From Hyalella azteca (lineage: Eukaryota; Arthropoda; Malacostraca; Amphipoda; Hyalellidae), in assembly GCF_000764305.2 (NCBI RefSeq), contig NW_025944732.1:1-64000 (forward strand): 64,000 nt of DNA. The letters are read 5' to 3'. Shown here piece after piece: positions 10,845-23,603 of the stretch; position 1 is the first letter of the stretch, and every line of letters starts with the position of its first letter. Made by a program: the position numbers and the translations under genes. The notes beneath the pieces are model-generated. The model was given only the letters and a program-made list of their open reading frames with translations. It was not told the DNA's origin and did no database searches.

Positions 10845-13800
10845 ATGTTAATAATATATTATCAACTCTAATGTTGAAAATATTCGAAAATTAACTAATT
10901 AACTAATTTTATAGTAGAATTTAAGCAAACAGATTATTTGAATGGATGAACATAAGGTTACTTTGGTGCGTAATTATTTTTAGTTTAATTTATACACATT
11001 TTGAATTTATTTTGACCCCTTATATCTATTGCTATGAACTTATATAGATGAGTTCTTTCTATATATTTTATATCAATTAGGTTCCAATGTATTACGGTCA
11101 GATCATCAGAAACTAGAGATACATTGTTGACTCTGTGTTCCAGTGCTTTATTCCCACAGTCTAGCCGCTTCTGCACCGTAAAAGACAATCTATTCCTGAC
11201 GAACAATAGCCTTGACTGGGAGCGAATATCGCTCCAGCGCAGCCAATATCAATAATAATCAAAAACGCTTTCCCCGCATGGCAGACTTCGCTTTAGTTTG
11301 CGTGCGTGTGGAGGCGCCAGTGTGACTCTGCATGCATTCACGATATTCAGGGAGAAATTCCGTATCCATGAGCGCAGGATCATAACAAACTTGCAACAAA
11401 CTTAGATCTTGTGTTTGTTAGCTATTGATGTTCAATGAAGAATATTAATAGTTACTAAGTATTTCTCAAAAATAAAATAGGCTATTGGAAGGTTTTGTGA
11501 CTATAAATGAAACTAAAATAGCTAACTAAAAATAAATAAAACTAAAATGAAACTAAATAAAATTGTCAGGTGTTAAATAATATGATAATTTCTTTTCTTC
11601 GATGATAAATCAAACTGTGGTGCCCAAGTGGCAACACTGGCAACAGGCAACACTGCATCACACTTGAAATCAGAGAACCGCTATCTAGACGGAGATTGTA
11701 AGACCAGTCGTCACCGGGGTCGGACGTAAGGCCGCCTCCTATAGTAGTAGCGTAGTAGTCTTTTAATGTTGTTTGTGTAGTTAATTATTCTGATAGTTAT
11801 TTATTCTTTTTGTTACAGATTCTGTTTATTGATAGGAAAATTCCCCGATAAATTCGGTATAGACCTCATTTGAGGTGAGTTCCGTTATTTCAACTTGTTA
11901 AAATGCGATTGTTAGCAAACCGATATATGGTAATAAGATATAAGATATCTTTATTTAGTTTTAATAAAACTTGTATCCTCTACAGGTCTAAGAAGTAGGA
12001 GGAGTAATTAAAACGCAAATGAAAAATTGTTTCCGTTCTACTCCTCTTCAAAACAACTCAGATTGGTAAACTTTGAATGATATGCTCCCGGATATATATT
12101 TTTAGCCATTTACTGCGTTTTACTCAGTAAGTCAGTAGTATTTAGATTTAAGGTCAAATAAATGACATGAATTCGCATTCGAAATCAACAGTGAACAAAC
12201 ATAGAATCCATGAAAGCATTTGCATCCAATTCAATCGAATGTGAAACGTGTAGGCACACAACTTTTCCCCTTTCAGTAAAAAACGTCTGAATGGAATTAT
12301 AAAAACTATTTATGGGATGTAACTCATACCTAATATGTTCCTGGTAATTCAGGCCTGCTGATCTCAAAACGTTGAATACCTAAATTTTAACGTTGAATTT
12401 TAATGCAGTGGTTATTCTTCATGCTTACATGGAAACAACTCATAAAACACGACCAGAGCTGTCGTGCTGCCTTATCCTTGCATCGTAAAGAGTTCATCTT
12501 CCGGAAAAACAGCTTTGGACTTTACAGCAATCGAGGAATATCGTTGGGACTTGTTCCGCCACATAGATCTAAACTGAGTTCTTAAACTGCCACTTATATT
12601 GGATTTAAATTTATACATGCTTTACAATGATGAATGCTTTACAATTATATTAGAAGTGTTCAGACGCGTTAGGATTGTTAGTATTTATTAGTAAGTTAGT
12701 AATACTAATAATAATAATAAAAAGTAATTATTACGCAATTAAAAGTATTAAATTGTACGTTAATTTTTATGTTAAGTTTAGCATTAAATCAAAGGAAGAA
12801 GTGATTTTCTCGATTGCACGAAGTGTTTATCATCGATTGATGTTTTTCATCGATTGGGTTAATTTGTGACATATACATTATAGTACCGGACCAAAACATC
12901 AGCACAAAATTAAAACGAATGAATTCATGCGGAAATATGATATCTTCAAACGGAACTTATCAAGGACAAATTTCATGCTTATTACGCACATACTACTGGG
13001 ATTATATCAATTTACACGGGGGTCATGTACGCACTGCGTAATTAATGGGCAAAATCATCCAAACAGTTACACACTCTCTTCCCTATACTCTCTTCTTACA
13101 CTGGAATCTCAAGGCGGAACTTACTGCCAAACAGAGTAAGGATGATTCACCCAAGGACGAAATGTGCATCGACATTTGGACAGAGTCTCACATATTCCTC
13201 AAGATGCGTAAGTCGTTGAGCTTATGTTTGGGTTTCTGAACGATTTTCGCGATTTATGCCCATTTCGCAACGACCGGGACAATTTGTGTGTTGCATTAAC
13301 GCGACAAATGCAGCGTACTTTCCAGGCAGACATTACGTTGGACATCACTCAGAAAAATTGATGGATCACATTGTCCAAATAGTGACATACTTTCTACATG
13401 TACAAAACGTCCTATTGTCGGGAAAAGCTGGGTCAAGAAGGGTAAAAAATGCATCGCTATTTCGATGAAGTTTTCAATTTTTTCAGTGAAAGCACTTCCA
13501 AACAGCTTTAGGAGGACTGCTGCGACACAGAAAATGTCTCAAAAAATGCTGTCTTGTCTTAAATTCTTTGCCTTAAATTGTCCTGAATTACGATATCGAG
13601 TCAGCAAATGACAGAAACAAATAGGCTTCAATTTCAAGAATAAATGGTGATTCCGGGATATAGGAGTCAAGAAAATATATACGTTTGTACCCGATATGAA
13701 TCGCAAAGAAGTGGAATATATAATGTGAGTTGAGAATCCTCAATTGCTTCTGAGAGTCCTTACTTGAGCTGGTCCAAGTGATAAAGTGTGAGATAATTAA

Positions 13801-14285
13801 AAGTGCTCTTTTGACAATCAATTTAAATATGCAACAACTCAAACAAGTGTTTGGATGTCCGGTCAATAAATTTTCCGAGTGGATTTCAAAGCGAAAACCA
13901 TTTTATTGTTCAGTAATCCCAATAGTTGCGGCCACTGGTCACCACTCGACCAAAATTTTGAATTGTGACAATGGTTTTAATGATAATTTTCCAAATCAAA
14001 TCTTAAATATAAGGTAAATTCAAATTTTCGGTGCCTATTTCTTTATTTTAGTGGATATAAAATTAAGAATTCGATCGTTATGGAAGTTATAATACGATGA
14101 AGATATTGGTATTGACTATTGAGTGCACTTTCACCAAAGACAACTACATCACGTCAGGCGTAATACACGAGATGACTAAACATTCCAATATGTTAGCGTA
14201 TTGAGTAAATCTTTACATAATATTGCCGTGTCGTGTAAATCACACATACTGGAAGCATATTTTGAGTCCCCCAACATAATAACGT
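10845..14285. other. AT-rich stretch with no supported gene
   Basis: Frames of 60-92 codons occur (such as 13588-13866 minus and 13778-14017 plus) but none has a recognisable domain. A GC-richer segment at 11620-11755 contains the direct repeat GGCAACACTG twice and no long frame. An AAT-type run lies near 12701-12722. A roughly 20-bp segment around 13922 (TTGCGGCCACTGGTCA) recurs with a few changes around 14486, just outside the retrotransposon's A-rich tail. Confidence 0.5.
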
Positions 14286-14315
14286 GTAAAGCAAAACTTG
14301 ATCGTTTTGCTTTAC
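14286..14315. repeat. Perfect 12-bp inverted repeat (hairpin)
   Basis: GTAAAGCAAAAC (14286-14297) is followed by a 6-base spacer and its exact reverse complement GTTTTGCTTTAC (14304-14315). The arms are perfect, giving a compact stem-loop about 185 bp from the retrotransposon tail. It is too short for a typical metazoan microRNA precursor and no function is assigned. Confidence 0.8.
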
Positions 14316-14499
14316 AATTACACATCTATAATCGTTTCAGGTGATTTCTAACGCTTACCTTTGCACTCGTATTACTAATTGCTTTCGTTATTAAGAGAAC
14401 TGTAAATGTAGCACATGTGTTACCGATACACCTGCCTTTCAATTAAAATGAAAAATAGTACAGGTAACCATATTGCGGAATAATGTTGCGACCACTGGT

Positions 14500-15628
14500 C
14501 ATTATTTTATTTTTATTTTTTTATTTTATTTTTGTTTTTTTTTATTTATTTTTTTTATTTTTTTTTCAAAAAAGGCCTCCCACACTCACCATTCCAACAA
14601 AAAAAAAGGAATTGATTTTATTAATTAAAACAGGGAATGGTTTCATGTCAATGATCAGGGCCCCGACCTTAACGCCTCTGATGGTGGCCTACACCGACTC
14701 CGAGGGTCACTGAGCTGTGACGCGAGCGAGGAGCGGGCCCACGTCGAACTTTTCTCTGACTGCTGTTAGGATGCTAGCTGCATTGCCTCTCTGCACAGCC
14801 AACCCCAACCTTTGCTCCAACCATAGAGACTCTCTACGTTCGCCGGACAATTCCGTAATGCGACGGCCAATCTCTGATATTAAAGGCCCAGTCGTTTCAC
14901 CAAATGTGCCCGTCGTTTCTAATGCGACTGGCTCGAAACGAAACCGAGCTGCCAACGCCGCGTATTTACGTCTCTTGCTATCCTCCGCCGCACGAGCCGC
15001 GAACCCAGCAGAAATAGTTTTTGTACTGCCCGGAGAACTGTCTCTGGTTTATCGTCCAAAGATCCATCATCCAAATACCAAACGTTAAACTCAGTGTTCA
15101 CCCGGCGTACCACCTCGTCAATTCCTAAAGAGAATAAAGCAGGGCCAAAAGGATCGCCTTGCTGTATGCCGGTCGCGGATACCAAACTCGACCCTCCAAA
15201 GAATAGAGGGGTCGGTTCCGAATACGCTTGGTACAGCATTCTATAAATTCCCTGCGCTTTCGCCCGCGCAGCAGCCAGGAACACGTCACGTCGCAGGCTG
15301 TTGAATGCATTCGCCATGTCAACCTTGAAAAACACTCTCCGGCCCGAGGCACGCCCGAGGTACGCACGGGCTGCATGAGCAGCAGCCTCGCACCCACCTC
15401 TGGAGGAGAACCCCAATTGGACCGGCTGAAGTGCTTCCCCTATTAACGGAGACAATGGCCAAGCTCCAACCTTAGTAGCCAAGCGACGCAAGGTGTTCCC
15501 AACCGCTACGGGGCGAATACCCTCGTCTTTTTTCCGTAAGGCGCACAGAGTGGCTCCATAGAACACCGGTCTTGCAAACTCAGGAACCCGCCCTCCAATC
15601 ACCAGGTTGACGAACCCGGCCATTATTT
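14500..15628 (-). mobile_element. 5'-truncated non-LTR retrotransposon with A-rich tail
   Basis: Read on the minus strand, this is a retroposed copy: truncated 5' end near 15625, a GC-richer body with reverse-transcriptase coding sequence (about 15623 to 14707), a roughly 135-bp 3' untranslated part with an AATAAA hexamer at 14617-14622, and an A-rich tail seen as a T-rich run on the plus strand (about 14501-14569). The octamer CATTATTT occurs at both edges (14500-14507 and 15621-15628), a candidate 8-bp target-site duplication, though such a string is not rare in this AT-rich DNA. Truncation at the 5' end plus a 3' A tail is the signature of target-primed reverse transcription. The absence of terminal repeats argues against an LTR element. 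Confidence 0.85.
14707..15623 (-). pseudogene. Reverse transcriptase fragment, frameshifted
   Basis: RNA-directed DNA polymerase core of the retrotransposon; its role would be copying element RNA into DNA at a nicked target. In the 234-codon frame 15623-14919, visible landmarks in order are GIRPVAVG (residues 35-42, fingers), VDMANAF with the motif A aspartate at 102, GIQQGDPFGPALFSL (152-166, motif B) and WYLDDGSL (182-189, motif C with the catalytic aspartate pair). Near residue 205 (about 15005-15010) the coding signal moves to another minus frame, which stays open to a stop at 14707 and contains RKYAAL, EPVALETTG, EIGRR and QRGNAASIL. The 234-codon frame itself ends at 14919 with an unconserved-looking basic tail. 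The apparent start ATG sits on the 5' junction with a TAA two codons upstream, so it is not a native start; the endonuclease and N-terminal regions are missing. The copy is inactive. YLDD and the C-terminal block suggest an invertebrate non-LTR clade that I cannot name. Confidence 0.88.
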
Positions 15629-18600
15629 AAAGTACAAGAACCCAGTTTAAAACTTACCAGTGATTCCTCAGCAGGAAATTTTTTAATGTTGTTAATGAAA
15701 TGAAAGAAACATTTTAATGCACATCTATGCTTGCATTAATTCTACTTGAGGACGGCTTTATTGCATTTATTATCACTAGCTTTACCTTTTGAAGAGCTGA
15801 GTGCGTATGGAAAAGGTGCAAATCATTGCATCTAAGGTATTTGAATTCTAAATGTGCCTTAAAAAAATTTGAGAAAAACTGCGCGAATTTTAAAACTAAA
15901 ATTTGTACTCGTCAGTTTAGAAGCGAATACACCTGGCAATGGGGTTGAATTGTTTGCAGTAGCCCGAAGCGAAAGAAGGGTTGAACTTGATGTGCGTAAA
16001 GCGGTTGCAATGATACTTACCAGACAAAAATTCTTCATGACTTATCATTTCAAATGGCTTTTATAACTGACTTTCCCTGTTCTCGAACGATTTGAACAAC
16101 CGTATCCTCGCACTAATTTTTGCAAACGCGCTCCGTTTATTTACTCCAGACATATTTTGTTAAAAAAAGCAAGAAGATAAAAGTATAGAGCCGACATGAA
16201 GTATTCTAGTATTTGGGCTCGTGTTTTTTCTTATTTTTATTTTCGATATAAAAGAGCAAGCATTCTCACAATTTTTGGAATACAGGATTCGTAATTTCTC
16301 GACAACTGTTGCCCACAATTCCGTCTCTATGCTTCAAACTTGGCCATAGGCTTGCTGTAGTTCATCAAACTTGGTTAAATAAATTTCAGGCGTAACTTGT
16401 GCAGTGCTGGTGCAGCGTCGGAGTGGTGCTTCTGGCTGGCAAACTTCAGAAAATGTTGTCTCTCGGAAATAAATTAAAAGTTCTTCTCAAGTCTCCCCAG
16501 GGAAATTCTAATTGTAGTTCGCTCGATATCCTCTAACTGGAAATTCGGAATAAGTTCTTTACGTAGCACAGTAGGGTAATGTAAATGCAGTTGATGGTAA
16601 TAGATTGACCCAATGTGAGCAAAATTGAAGGAAAAAATATAGTATTTCTATAAACGTAATCGAAAAAATATAAGGATATAATGCTGGTCCTGTGTGTTAC
16701 CCCAGAATCAATAAAATTATAAAAATCATGAATTTTTCTTAATGGGTTGCTGCATTCATGAACTGAAAATAACCATACGTAATCCAAATAGAATTTTATA
16801 ATTTTTTACAGTGAAATTTCATCATTCAGAAAAAAATTCTTTGAAATGCCGGATTTTATTCAGAAAATAGTGAATGTACTATCAGCCTCAACTTTACATG
16901 CGCGATTTGAAAACAGAATTCATGAAATGTAAGACATAATTTACTGCAATTCACGTACCCGGTCATTATTGTGAATGAAATATAAGACCATTGCTCTATC
17001 GACAATGGCTCACCGAGACAATAGTTGCTGGAATTAAAAAATTATTGTATTGACCAAATCTTGGTCGATTGAATGGGAACTTTAGCATGAACCTAAGGCT
17101 CCTTTGTTCGGCAGACATACAGCGTAACCAGGCATGTCTTGCCTTTTTGTCGTCTGATAAATCGACCAATTCAGCTGTGTCTAACACAATGGATATCTGG
17201 TAAAATACAATTTCCAGACTTCGCAAATTTGAATCGAAAATGTAAATAAAAATTAAAAATTCGATTCGAAAATTTACAAAATTATTTGGAACTCGTCTTT
17301 TGTGAGCTTCAAGCAACACACCTCAAAATTCGTGGGTTTCAATTCCATTTTCATGGATTGTGACGAACATATTTCTCTCATCCTTTCTACCCTAATCGAA
17401 AAGAACTTTAAAGAATGCGCTTGATATCATGAAAAATTATTTATGGGAATCACAAAAAATTTTAACCTATATCATGAATTTTATTTCCAGAAAGAAGAAT
17501 ATCATTATCATTATATCTCATTATATCATTATATCTCCTTCAAACCAAAATTATGCGTTTAATAAACACAATTTTCGTTTGTTTTTTTTTTAGACGGAAC
17601 TCACGAATGGAGGAGATTACTGGTATCGTAATGATGATTATCATTATTTATTACACAAGTCATTATTAACATGCATAATTATTAAGAATAATGCGATTAT
17701 TACTGCGCAATCCTTACCAAATTCTGGTTGAATTATTACAAGTTTTCGATACAGTTTCAACACAGAATCGCTGTCGCTTCGATACAGACACTTCTATGAA
17801 CGCTATTTTGACTCAAAAATTGAAATAAGACACAAACTTGCCGGAGTGTCCAGATAAAATTCGAAATAATAATATTATTAATATAAAATTCGAAATAAAA
17901 TTCGAAATATTAGTAACAAAATATTTCGAAATGTGACGTCAAGCAGCGAAGTGAAATTAGAATGGTATTGACACAGAGCAATTATCGCAGCAATTAATAT
18001 TTGCTGTGATCATATTTCCAGAGCTGTGTTTACCTCCTGTAGCTACTTATTACGTAACAATTTTCCACAGATCTAGTCGTTTCGAATGTCCCTTGAAATA
18101 ATGAGCAGTTTTCAAATCTAGGGATTTCATCTCAATTACTCAATTTGATAGACAGCTCTGGAAATGTGACTCTTTAATGCCGGAAATTGGAATCTCATCG
18201 GGGCAAATGTTAACAGTTTTATGACACCATTCCGTTGCCCTGCAATTAACATGAAAATCTGGACGTAAATTTTCACGCATGATTTTGTGAAAACTTCGTA
18301 AATGTTTTCGAATTTTCATTCTGTGACACTACCGCCCAGAACAGCGTTTTGAAAAATGTGCTGTGGAATTTCATGCTTGATCGATGGCATGTAATTTTAC
18401 TTGAAAATTGCGATATCGACATGATAAGTAAAACCGCGATGAATACCTTCACCAGATGTACCATCAAAGTTCAGGAAACAATCAAAAACTGTATTTTCAC
18501 CTCGAAATTGTTAATAAACCTTGCAGTAAATGTCAAATAATATGACTATTAACGAATTTTCAAAAAAGAAACTGACATATCGAATGAAAACAGTAAACTT

Positions 18601-18902
18601 TAAATTCCACCAAGAGCACCACGAAAATACAAGGATTTGAAAATTCGTTCGTCAAAACACAGAGGAGAAAGCAAAAATTGATCCTGTCAGATCGTTTTTA
18701 TCCAGATTGAAATCTTACTTCTATAAGAGTTCAAGAACAAGCTGGTTCTTTAATCTAATCCTAAGTGTCGTGTTTTTCAGCGCAATCCCTAACTTTAAGC
18801 CGTAAAGGAAGTTTTTGACGGGATTAAAGTGAAGTTTCTGCATTGACGGCATGATTTGAAGCCAAGTTTTAGACTACGCTCACCGCCGACACGAAGGAAG
18901 AG
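15629..18902. other. AT-rich spacer with no supported gene
   Basis: Frames of 60-107 codons occur; the longest, 16996-17319 minus (107 codons), has a mixed-composition stretch in its middle but no recognisable domain. Simple sequence is present at about 17500-17535 (ATCATTAT-type) and at 17857-17930, where AAATTCGAAAT-like palindromic units recur four times. No transposon ends were identified. Confidence 0.5.
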
Positions 18903-19130
18903 AATCTACAGTGAGCAAACTAAGCACTGCTCATTCATGCTCATTCCTTACATCTGCAGTGCAAGCAGTGAGCTCTGTTCATTAAATATATCTGCAATAC
19001 AAGCAGATACTCACTCAGTACATCTGCAGTCTCAGCCGTAATAGCTGCTCATACCGTACATCTGTAGCGTGAGCAGTGAGTGCTGCTCATTCCGTATGTC
19101 TCCAGCGTGAGCAGTGAGTACTGCTAATTC
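18903..19130. repeat. Degenerate ~38-bp minisatellite
   Basis: Units of about 38 bp begin at 18951, 18989 (shortened to 32 bp), 19021, 19059 and 19097, and a diverged leading unit starts near 18903. Each opens with a CATCTGCAG-like string, then a GAGCAGTGAG-like core, then TGCTCATTCCGTA-like sequence. The core is itself partly self-complementary (GAGCAGTGAG... CTGCTCATT), so each unit can fold. Unit-to-unit divergence is high, indicating an old array. Confidence 0.85.
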
Positions 19131-21590
19131 TTTATTTTAAAAAATTAATGAACTTCCAAGAGAATTAAAATCAGGAGTAAAGCATGTCGAGCAGTGAAAT
19201 TTTTATTCGTGGAATAAAACGCTTAACTTTATTGAAGTTTGTATTTGTTAATATTTAAACACACAAGGCATAAAAAAACGAAACTTTCCTCGATATGTAT
19301 GTAAATGTGTATTTCTCTGTTGCTTTATATTGATTATTATTAGTTCGGATTCTAAACTCAGTTTTTAGTCTGTTTCACATTTAGAAATATTGTGTATTGT
19401 TTTCCCGTCTGGACCCTTGGGCCCCGTCTCATGCTACTGGGCCCCGCCTGGGGTCCACGCGCTCATTTGTCTAAATATCATTTGATGTATCAACCCCAGC
19501 CTCAGAACTTCAGCAAGAATGCCTAGAACTAATTAAGCTTTTTATGATCCTAGCCAATCAACGCTAGAAACTTGAAGGAAATGAATTCCCAATCTCCTCG
19601 AGAAATTGCCGGAGCCGTTTGATCTGCAATCCACAAGTTCCGGTCAGCAACAGAAGAAATTTTAGTTATTTTTTTTTATTATAAACGTAGCTATATACGT
19701 TGGAATTCTATGTTTGTGTGAGTAATTTTCAACAATAAAGTTTTTTTGACATATGTATGTATACATAACTATTTACTTATTTGTGCGTTAGTCGGAATTG
19801 TTCCAAATTAATTTTGTAATTTTAAGTAAGGATATATTAGATACACTGATGAAACTAAACTGTTTTGATAAATAATAATTTATATCTAAATTATACATTA
19901 TCTTAGGAGTATTTATTTGGACACGAATTCTGGATTAAAATTATAGTGAAAAAATATAATGTATTTTTTGATATTACATTTTTTTCTCAGTGATTGAACA
20001 TATATGCGATTAAATTTTTTATCCATTTACACTATACGGCATTAGTTTTGTATGAATAAAAAAAAGTATGTTCACTAGAAAAGCGGAACATTATTTGAGC
20101 TTCTAAAATTTGTTTTCATTAATAAAGACAATGCAGCCATCAAGAAAATCATTGTAATAATACACTGCAACAATATAATGCAAGCGTTTTACTTAGTGTT
20201 TTGCTCACAAATAAATTACAGCAATTGACCGCCTTTGTCCAGGTGTTTCCGAGGTGTTCATTTTGCGCAAAGCATTACTTAGACGGCATACAAAAGCGCT
20301 CTGTAAATACTGTCCTTTAAATCCTTAAAGCTCACTTAACGTCAACGTGATTTAAACTAGACATGCAAAGTTGAAGTGGTGGCTGTAAATGTTGTGCACG
20401 CTTTCCGTTTCTTGTACAAGGAAGACTAAATAATTGTAAATCAAATAATTTATTTTATAACATTTGAATCTACGGCTTTCAAAGTTACTGATTAAAGAAT
20501 AACAGGATTAGAAGCATTTTCTCTTGAATTTAGTTCACTCGGCAAATTAACCTTGCATAGGCCTGGCTTTACCCTCGATTCAAGACTATTTTTCCGTAAA
20601 AAAGTGCTTCTTCAAGAATTTGTTTAAGTTTGTTAACTTTACGCTCTATGAGCACTCTCTCGTAACTGAAGACAGAGTGCTCATTAAAATAGTATCCTGT
20701 GAGCGTCGATAAGTTCAAATTAGATCACAACAAGCCGTCTTTGAACTCTAGAATACTCGGAAAAAAGGGCTAAATTTATTTACAAAGTTTTATTCTGAGC
20801 TGTAAAGCCGTGTCTCGTATATTTTAAACGCGTGAAATAAATTGCTTGAAGTTTAAGACGCTTATACGATGTGGAAAACACAGGAATTTATTTTATTCTG
20901 GTGTTTTATCTCAATCTTATTGAACAAAATTCTCAGATAACTTTTGACTATTGATAATTTTTAGTCGCTGGGTTATTTCATTATTTACGGGCCCGTGCAC
21001 AAAATTTCTCTAATATATGCCATCTCTATAGCAATCATTCATTTCCATTTATTTCTAAAAATAAAAAATTAAGAAATAAAGTAAGGGGACATAAATGTTG
21101 AAGAAAGCAGTTCGTAAAACAGTTTAGTTTTAGTATTTTGGGATCTACTATCTCCATTCCCTTCTAATCTGTTTCTTTCAGCTGTTAATTGCCTGGACTC
21201 GAAGTGAGTGGATCCTTTCAATTACGGCTTAAATTCTAGAGATTCCTGCGTTCTCCAGAGAGTCTGAGTGCGAATTGCAACTTTTACAAGCCATTTGCAG
21301 TCGCTGCCTAAAATTTGTCTTCCAAAGCGTAATGCTGTTCTTACCTTAACTTTCAGAATTACCACCGCCTTAGTTGGGGCAAAATTTTCAAGTTCTGGAA
21401 TCACGTTAATTAATCGTAGCTGATGCCGATATTTTTGTGGAGTTAGAAATAACTATTGGAATTTTATGGGACATTTCACAGAAGTCTTTATTGGTAAATA
21501 GAAATTATAGGTAATCTTCATTTTATATCAGAGATGAGTCAAGTCGAGGAAAAAATAATAAAATCATAAATTCGTAACTCGTCGAAGAGG
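19131..21590. other. AT-rich spacer with a GC-rich hairpin island and an 11-bp inverted repeat
   Basis: No gene was seen. Two local structures stand out. At 19409-19458 a roughly 50-bp GC-rich island contains TGGGCCCCG twice, bracketed by TGGACCC and GGGTCCA, so it can fold into a hairpin. At 20648-20684 ATGAGCACTCT and its exact reverse complement flank a 15-base spacer. A 60-codon minus frame at 21222-21404 is not supported. Confidence 0.6.
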
Positions 21591-21936
21591 TTGGGTCAAA
21601 TTCTTGTGAATCATGTACAGGGTGACACAAAAAAAACAGAGCTCACTAAAAGTCTTATAACTCCTGAAATTTTATTCAGTTTGAAACAAAAATTCTATGG
21701 AATTATGTACAACCTATGTAGCCAACATCTGCAAAATCTCAATTCTATACCACAAAAACTCTTTGTTCTACAGCCGCTCAAAGATATGTTCCAGATGCGC
21801 GCCCCGGCGCTGCAGGCAGACTTGGAGGATCACTCTTATATTGCACGCAATCAACACAAACGACGCCACTGTCACCGCGTTACGATATTGGACGTCTCAA
21901 GTTAGATCAGTCATTTATTAGGAGTTGATATCCAGC
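21591..21936. mobile_element. Fragment of a DNA transposon, one terminus only (candidate)
   Basis: GTACAGGGTGACAC followed by an A-run begins near 21616. TACAGGGTG at a TA dinucleotide matches the terminus of the complete MITE at 52725-52965 and resembles Tc1/mariner-type ends. No matching inverted end (CACCCTGTA) lies downstream before the duplication begins at 21937, so this would be a truncated element. A GC-richer segment follows (about 21795-21880). The 104-codon plus frame 21591-21905 runs through the terminus itself and is therefore unlikely to be a genuine start. The fragment lies directly beside the left breakpoint of the 11-kb duplication. Confidence 0.4.
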
Positions 21937-23603
21937 ATGTGGTTTGTCTCCACAGGGCAGACAAGTTGCCAATGAATACATGGGACTTGAGTTAGTAGGT
22001 AAAGTAAGTTGCATTTAGTTGCAGTGAACTACGTTGCATTCTCATAATAAATGTACTAGAGCACACAAACACGGTTTCAAGTCAATCCAGTTCTTAACTC
22101 CGACCTGCAATCGAAAATAATTCAAACCAGTAGAAATACTGTATTTTTGGGAATTATTATTCTTCGCAACCATAAAAATATAAATACTGTGGTCCCCGCA
22201 AAAAAGTCCCGAATGCTCGCCGTCGTCATCAGTGATTAATTTGAATTTTGGGATCAGATTTTGAATTTTAACAAATTTTATGAAAAGTTATCTCATACGC
22301 ATCGAAACTTTTATAAATGCTTGGGAGATTGACTTTATAATTATATAAGGTAAAAGTCTAAAAATTCAAATTGACTTAGATTCTCTTCATATCTGGAGTG
22401 AGAATGAAGAACTCACATGTAAAATAAAATATACAAATTACATTTATTATTAATAATTTTTATATAAATAATATAATATTTAATTTGACGAGTTAATTCG
22501 AATAACTAATTTACTTTCCTAATTCCAATGAGCATTTCTATGTTTTAAATGATGTTTACTGCTATGGTTTGAACCAAATGAAATTATTCTTTTAAATATA
22601 AAGACACTTCATCATAGGCACGTTAATAGTCTGGCAGCGAGTGAATTATTGCTAGAAGACAATGAAAATAATCGTATAATCAATAATTAAAAAGGATAAT
22701 GTAGCTAACAAGTGGAATAGAAGAAAACTAATTATTGAAAACGCCAATGAAACAAGAAGCTATAACAATTAAGATAAAAATGCACGTGGAAGACTAAATA
22801 AAAAAGAACTTTGCAATAGAATTAATGAGTCTTTTATCACGTATTTTTCTATAGTTTGTTTCTGTCCTATCATCATATTAAACCTAAGAATCATATGGCG
22901 TCTAGCTTCTTGTGTGCCACGCTTTGAGTTGATTGTAATATCGTGTGACTTGCCTGCTCTAATAAATACCACCGTTTGATATGAAAAATCCATATTGTTT
23001 ATGAACAATTGGTCCATGAATGAGTCACGGTAACAAAGAGAGGCGGCGCTGAAGAATATGCCTCATCTATTGCGCTTGGTGGTCAATGCAGGCAATATTT
23101 TAGTGTCATATTTAGTGTGCGCCCAGCAAATTGGTGGCATTGTGAACGTATTCCTCGTGCTAATGTTATGTTTGCACGAATAATATTTTGTAGTTAATGT
23201 GTTAGATTAACTTTAACTGCATAGGGATTATTTAATAGATAGCGCAAACAATTTGTGTTTCATGAAATGACGAATTTTAGAACAGAATTCAAGTTAACCA
23301 ACTCGTTACGGAACACCTCAAACTTACTTAAAAAATCATGTTCAGTAACCAACCATGAATAGCGAAAATAAAATGGTGGTAAAACAATTCATTTTTTTGT
23401 GAACATAAAAAATACTTTATCTGGGACATAGTTGTAGAGCGAAATATTAAAATCAATACTATTTTAACAACTAAGAATTTTTAACCTACTCCTCTTTGAT
23501 AGTAAAATAATTTTTACGCGAATTTGCTCAGATTCTGAAGAATTCTATCCAGAAAAAGGGAATCATTCCAGTCGTAGGAAACACAACAATCTGTTCGGTT
23601 ATT

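Noticed and set aside
14483..14713. 76-codon plus frame beginning MLRPLVIILFLFFYF
   Set aside because: It is the translation of the T-rich complement of the retrotransposon's A tail.
14717..15446. Plus-strand frames 14717-15088 and 15228-15446
   Set aside because: They are antisense shadows of the GC-richer reverse-transcriptase remnant; the minus strand carries the RT motifs.
21591..21905. 104-codon frame as a transposase
   Set aside because: No DDE/D motif or helix-turn-helix was seen, and the frame starts outside and runs through the element terminus.
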